64,000 nt of DNA. Origin: Nakamurella sp. PAMC28650. Its GTDB lineage: Bacteria; Actinomycetota; Actinomycetes; Mycobacteriales; Nakamurellaceae. The position numbers and the translations under genes were made by a program. Shown piece by piece: positions 63,608-64,000 of this stretch. The notes under the pieces were generated by a model. It was not told the DNA's origin. It searched no databases and saw nothing but the letters and a program-made list of their open reading frames with translations. Positions within the stretch are counted from its first letter, which is position 1; each line of letters begins with the position of its first letter. The stretch is from contig NZ_CP060298.1 of the NCBI RefSeq assembly GCF_014303395.1, positions 5,413,001 to 5,477,000 on the forward strand. Direction: 5' to 3'.

Positions 63608-64000
63608 TCAGGCGCTCTGCCCGTCGAGCCTGCCCCTGGCCAGGACGGCCCGGTCCGCCGCTGCCCGGCCGGCCTGCCAGCCGCGCGCGTCCACCCGCTT
63701 GGAACCGGACGTGGTCGTGTGCGGGAAGAGCCGGTCGAACTCCTTCTCCACCGCCGCCGACTGCCTGGCCAGGACCGGCAGGAGGTTGACCCCGCGCTGG
63801 ACCGACTCCTCCTGCTGGGCATAGGTTCCCGCGTCGCTGAGGCGCTCACCGATCCGGTGGGCGTAGGACAGCAGGAAGGCCCGGCGGAATGCCGGCGACC
63901 GGTCCAGCCGGTGGCCACCCTGCGAGACCGCACCCGCCTCCGTCATCGCCTTCGTCGCCTGTACCAGCAGCGAGGTGAACAGCATCTCCGCAAGGTCGAG
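63608..64000 (-). CDS. DUF2786-like protein, C-terminal part (runs off the window)
   Basis: About 130 C-terminal residues of a longer protein; the frame remains open to the window edge, so the start lies beyond. The visible part, [12 protein letters not shown], then [24 protein letters not shown] and an end with [15 protein letters not shown], resembles the C-terminal region of DUF2786 proteins. That assignment is tentative. Function is unknown. It is upstream of the coxS-like gene on the same strand, with about 190 bp between them. Confidence 0.6.
   Translation of the reverse strand, partial: LDLAEMLFTSLLVQATKAMTEAGAVSQGGHRLDRSPAFRRAFLLSYAHRIGERLSDAGTYAQQEESVQRGVNLLPVLARQSAAVEKEFDRLFPHTTTSGSKRVDARGWQAGRAAADRAVLARGRLDGQSA

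Overview
The window is high-GC actinobacterial DNA with almost no gene-free space. Lineage markers support this: sepH, DUF2537, DUF2771, DUF3027 and DUF2630 proteins, an F420-type LLM oxidoreductase, and many GTG/TTG starts with 4-nt GTGA/ATGA overlaps. The gene set suggests a Nakamurella- or Frankia-like actinobacterium. That genus-level guess is inference. I found no rRNA, tRNA, CRISPR array, integrase or transposase.

Layout. 1-4.6 kb: redox enzymes (aldehyde dehydrogenase-like, MDR oxidoreductase, aldo/keto reductase, exported Rieske protein). 4.6-16.8 kb: a cell-envelope sugar-transfer locus. It holds an OmpR-type two-component system, a GT2-GtrA glycosyltransferase, three paralogous GT-C membrane glycosyltransferases and a second, partnerless response regulator. 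Four starts in this locus are preceded by the same 11-bp-phased CACAG operator. 16.8-24.9 kb: TipAL-type MerR regulator, acyl-CoA ligase, citrate synthase, photolyase, aldose epimerase-like protein. 25-38 kb: MFS exporter plus pdxH, second citrate synthase, serC, sepH, an asymmetric heterodimeric ABC exporter, DUF2537, a SpoU methyltransferase and a MarR regulator. 38-46 kb: a conserved actinobacterial block (sacsin-like ATPase, DUF3027, MFS, DUF2771 lipoprotein, cold-shock protein). 46-50.3 kb: HAD hydrolases, a VanZ protein and a second acyl-CoA ligase.

50.5-63.4 kb is a molybdenum island. It has molybdate uptake (modABC with a HTH-Mop regulator), a free molbindin, a xanthine-dehydrogenase-type enzyme whose iron-sulfur and molybdopterin subunits are fused, and a form II CO-dehydrogenase-like S-L-M operon. 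Mo is imported, buffered and used by two flavo-iron-sulfur hydroxylases. No Mo-enzyme maturation genes (coxDEFG/xdhC type) are in the window.

The main non-coding finds are the phased CACAG operators (candidate regulon of the paired response regulators), two families of dispersed palindromic elements, several long hairpins, 19-bp intergenic tandem repeats, in-frame 15-18 bp minisatellites in seven or more proteins, and a set of leaderless promoters with TANNNT at -13 to -8.
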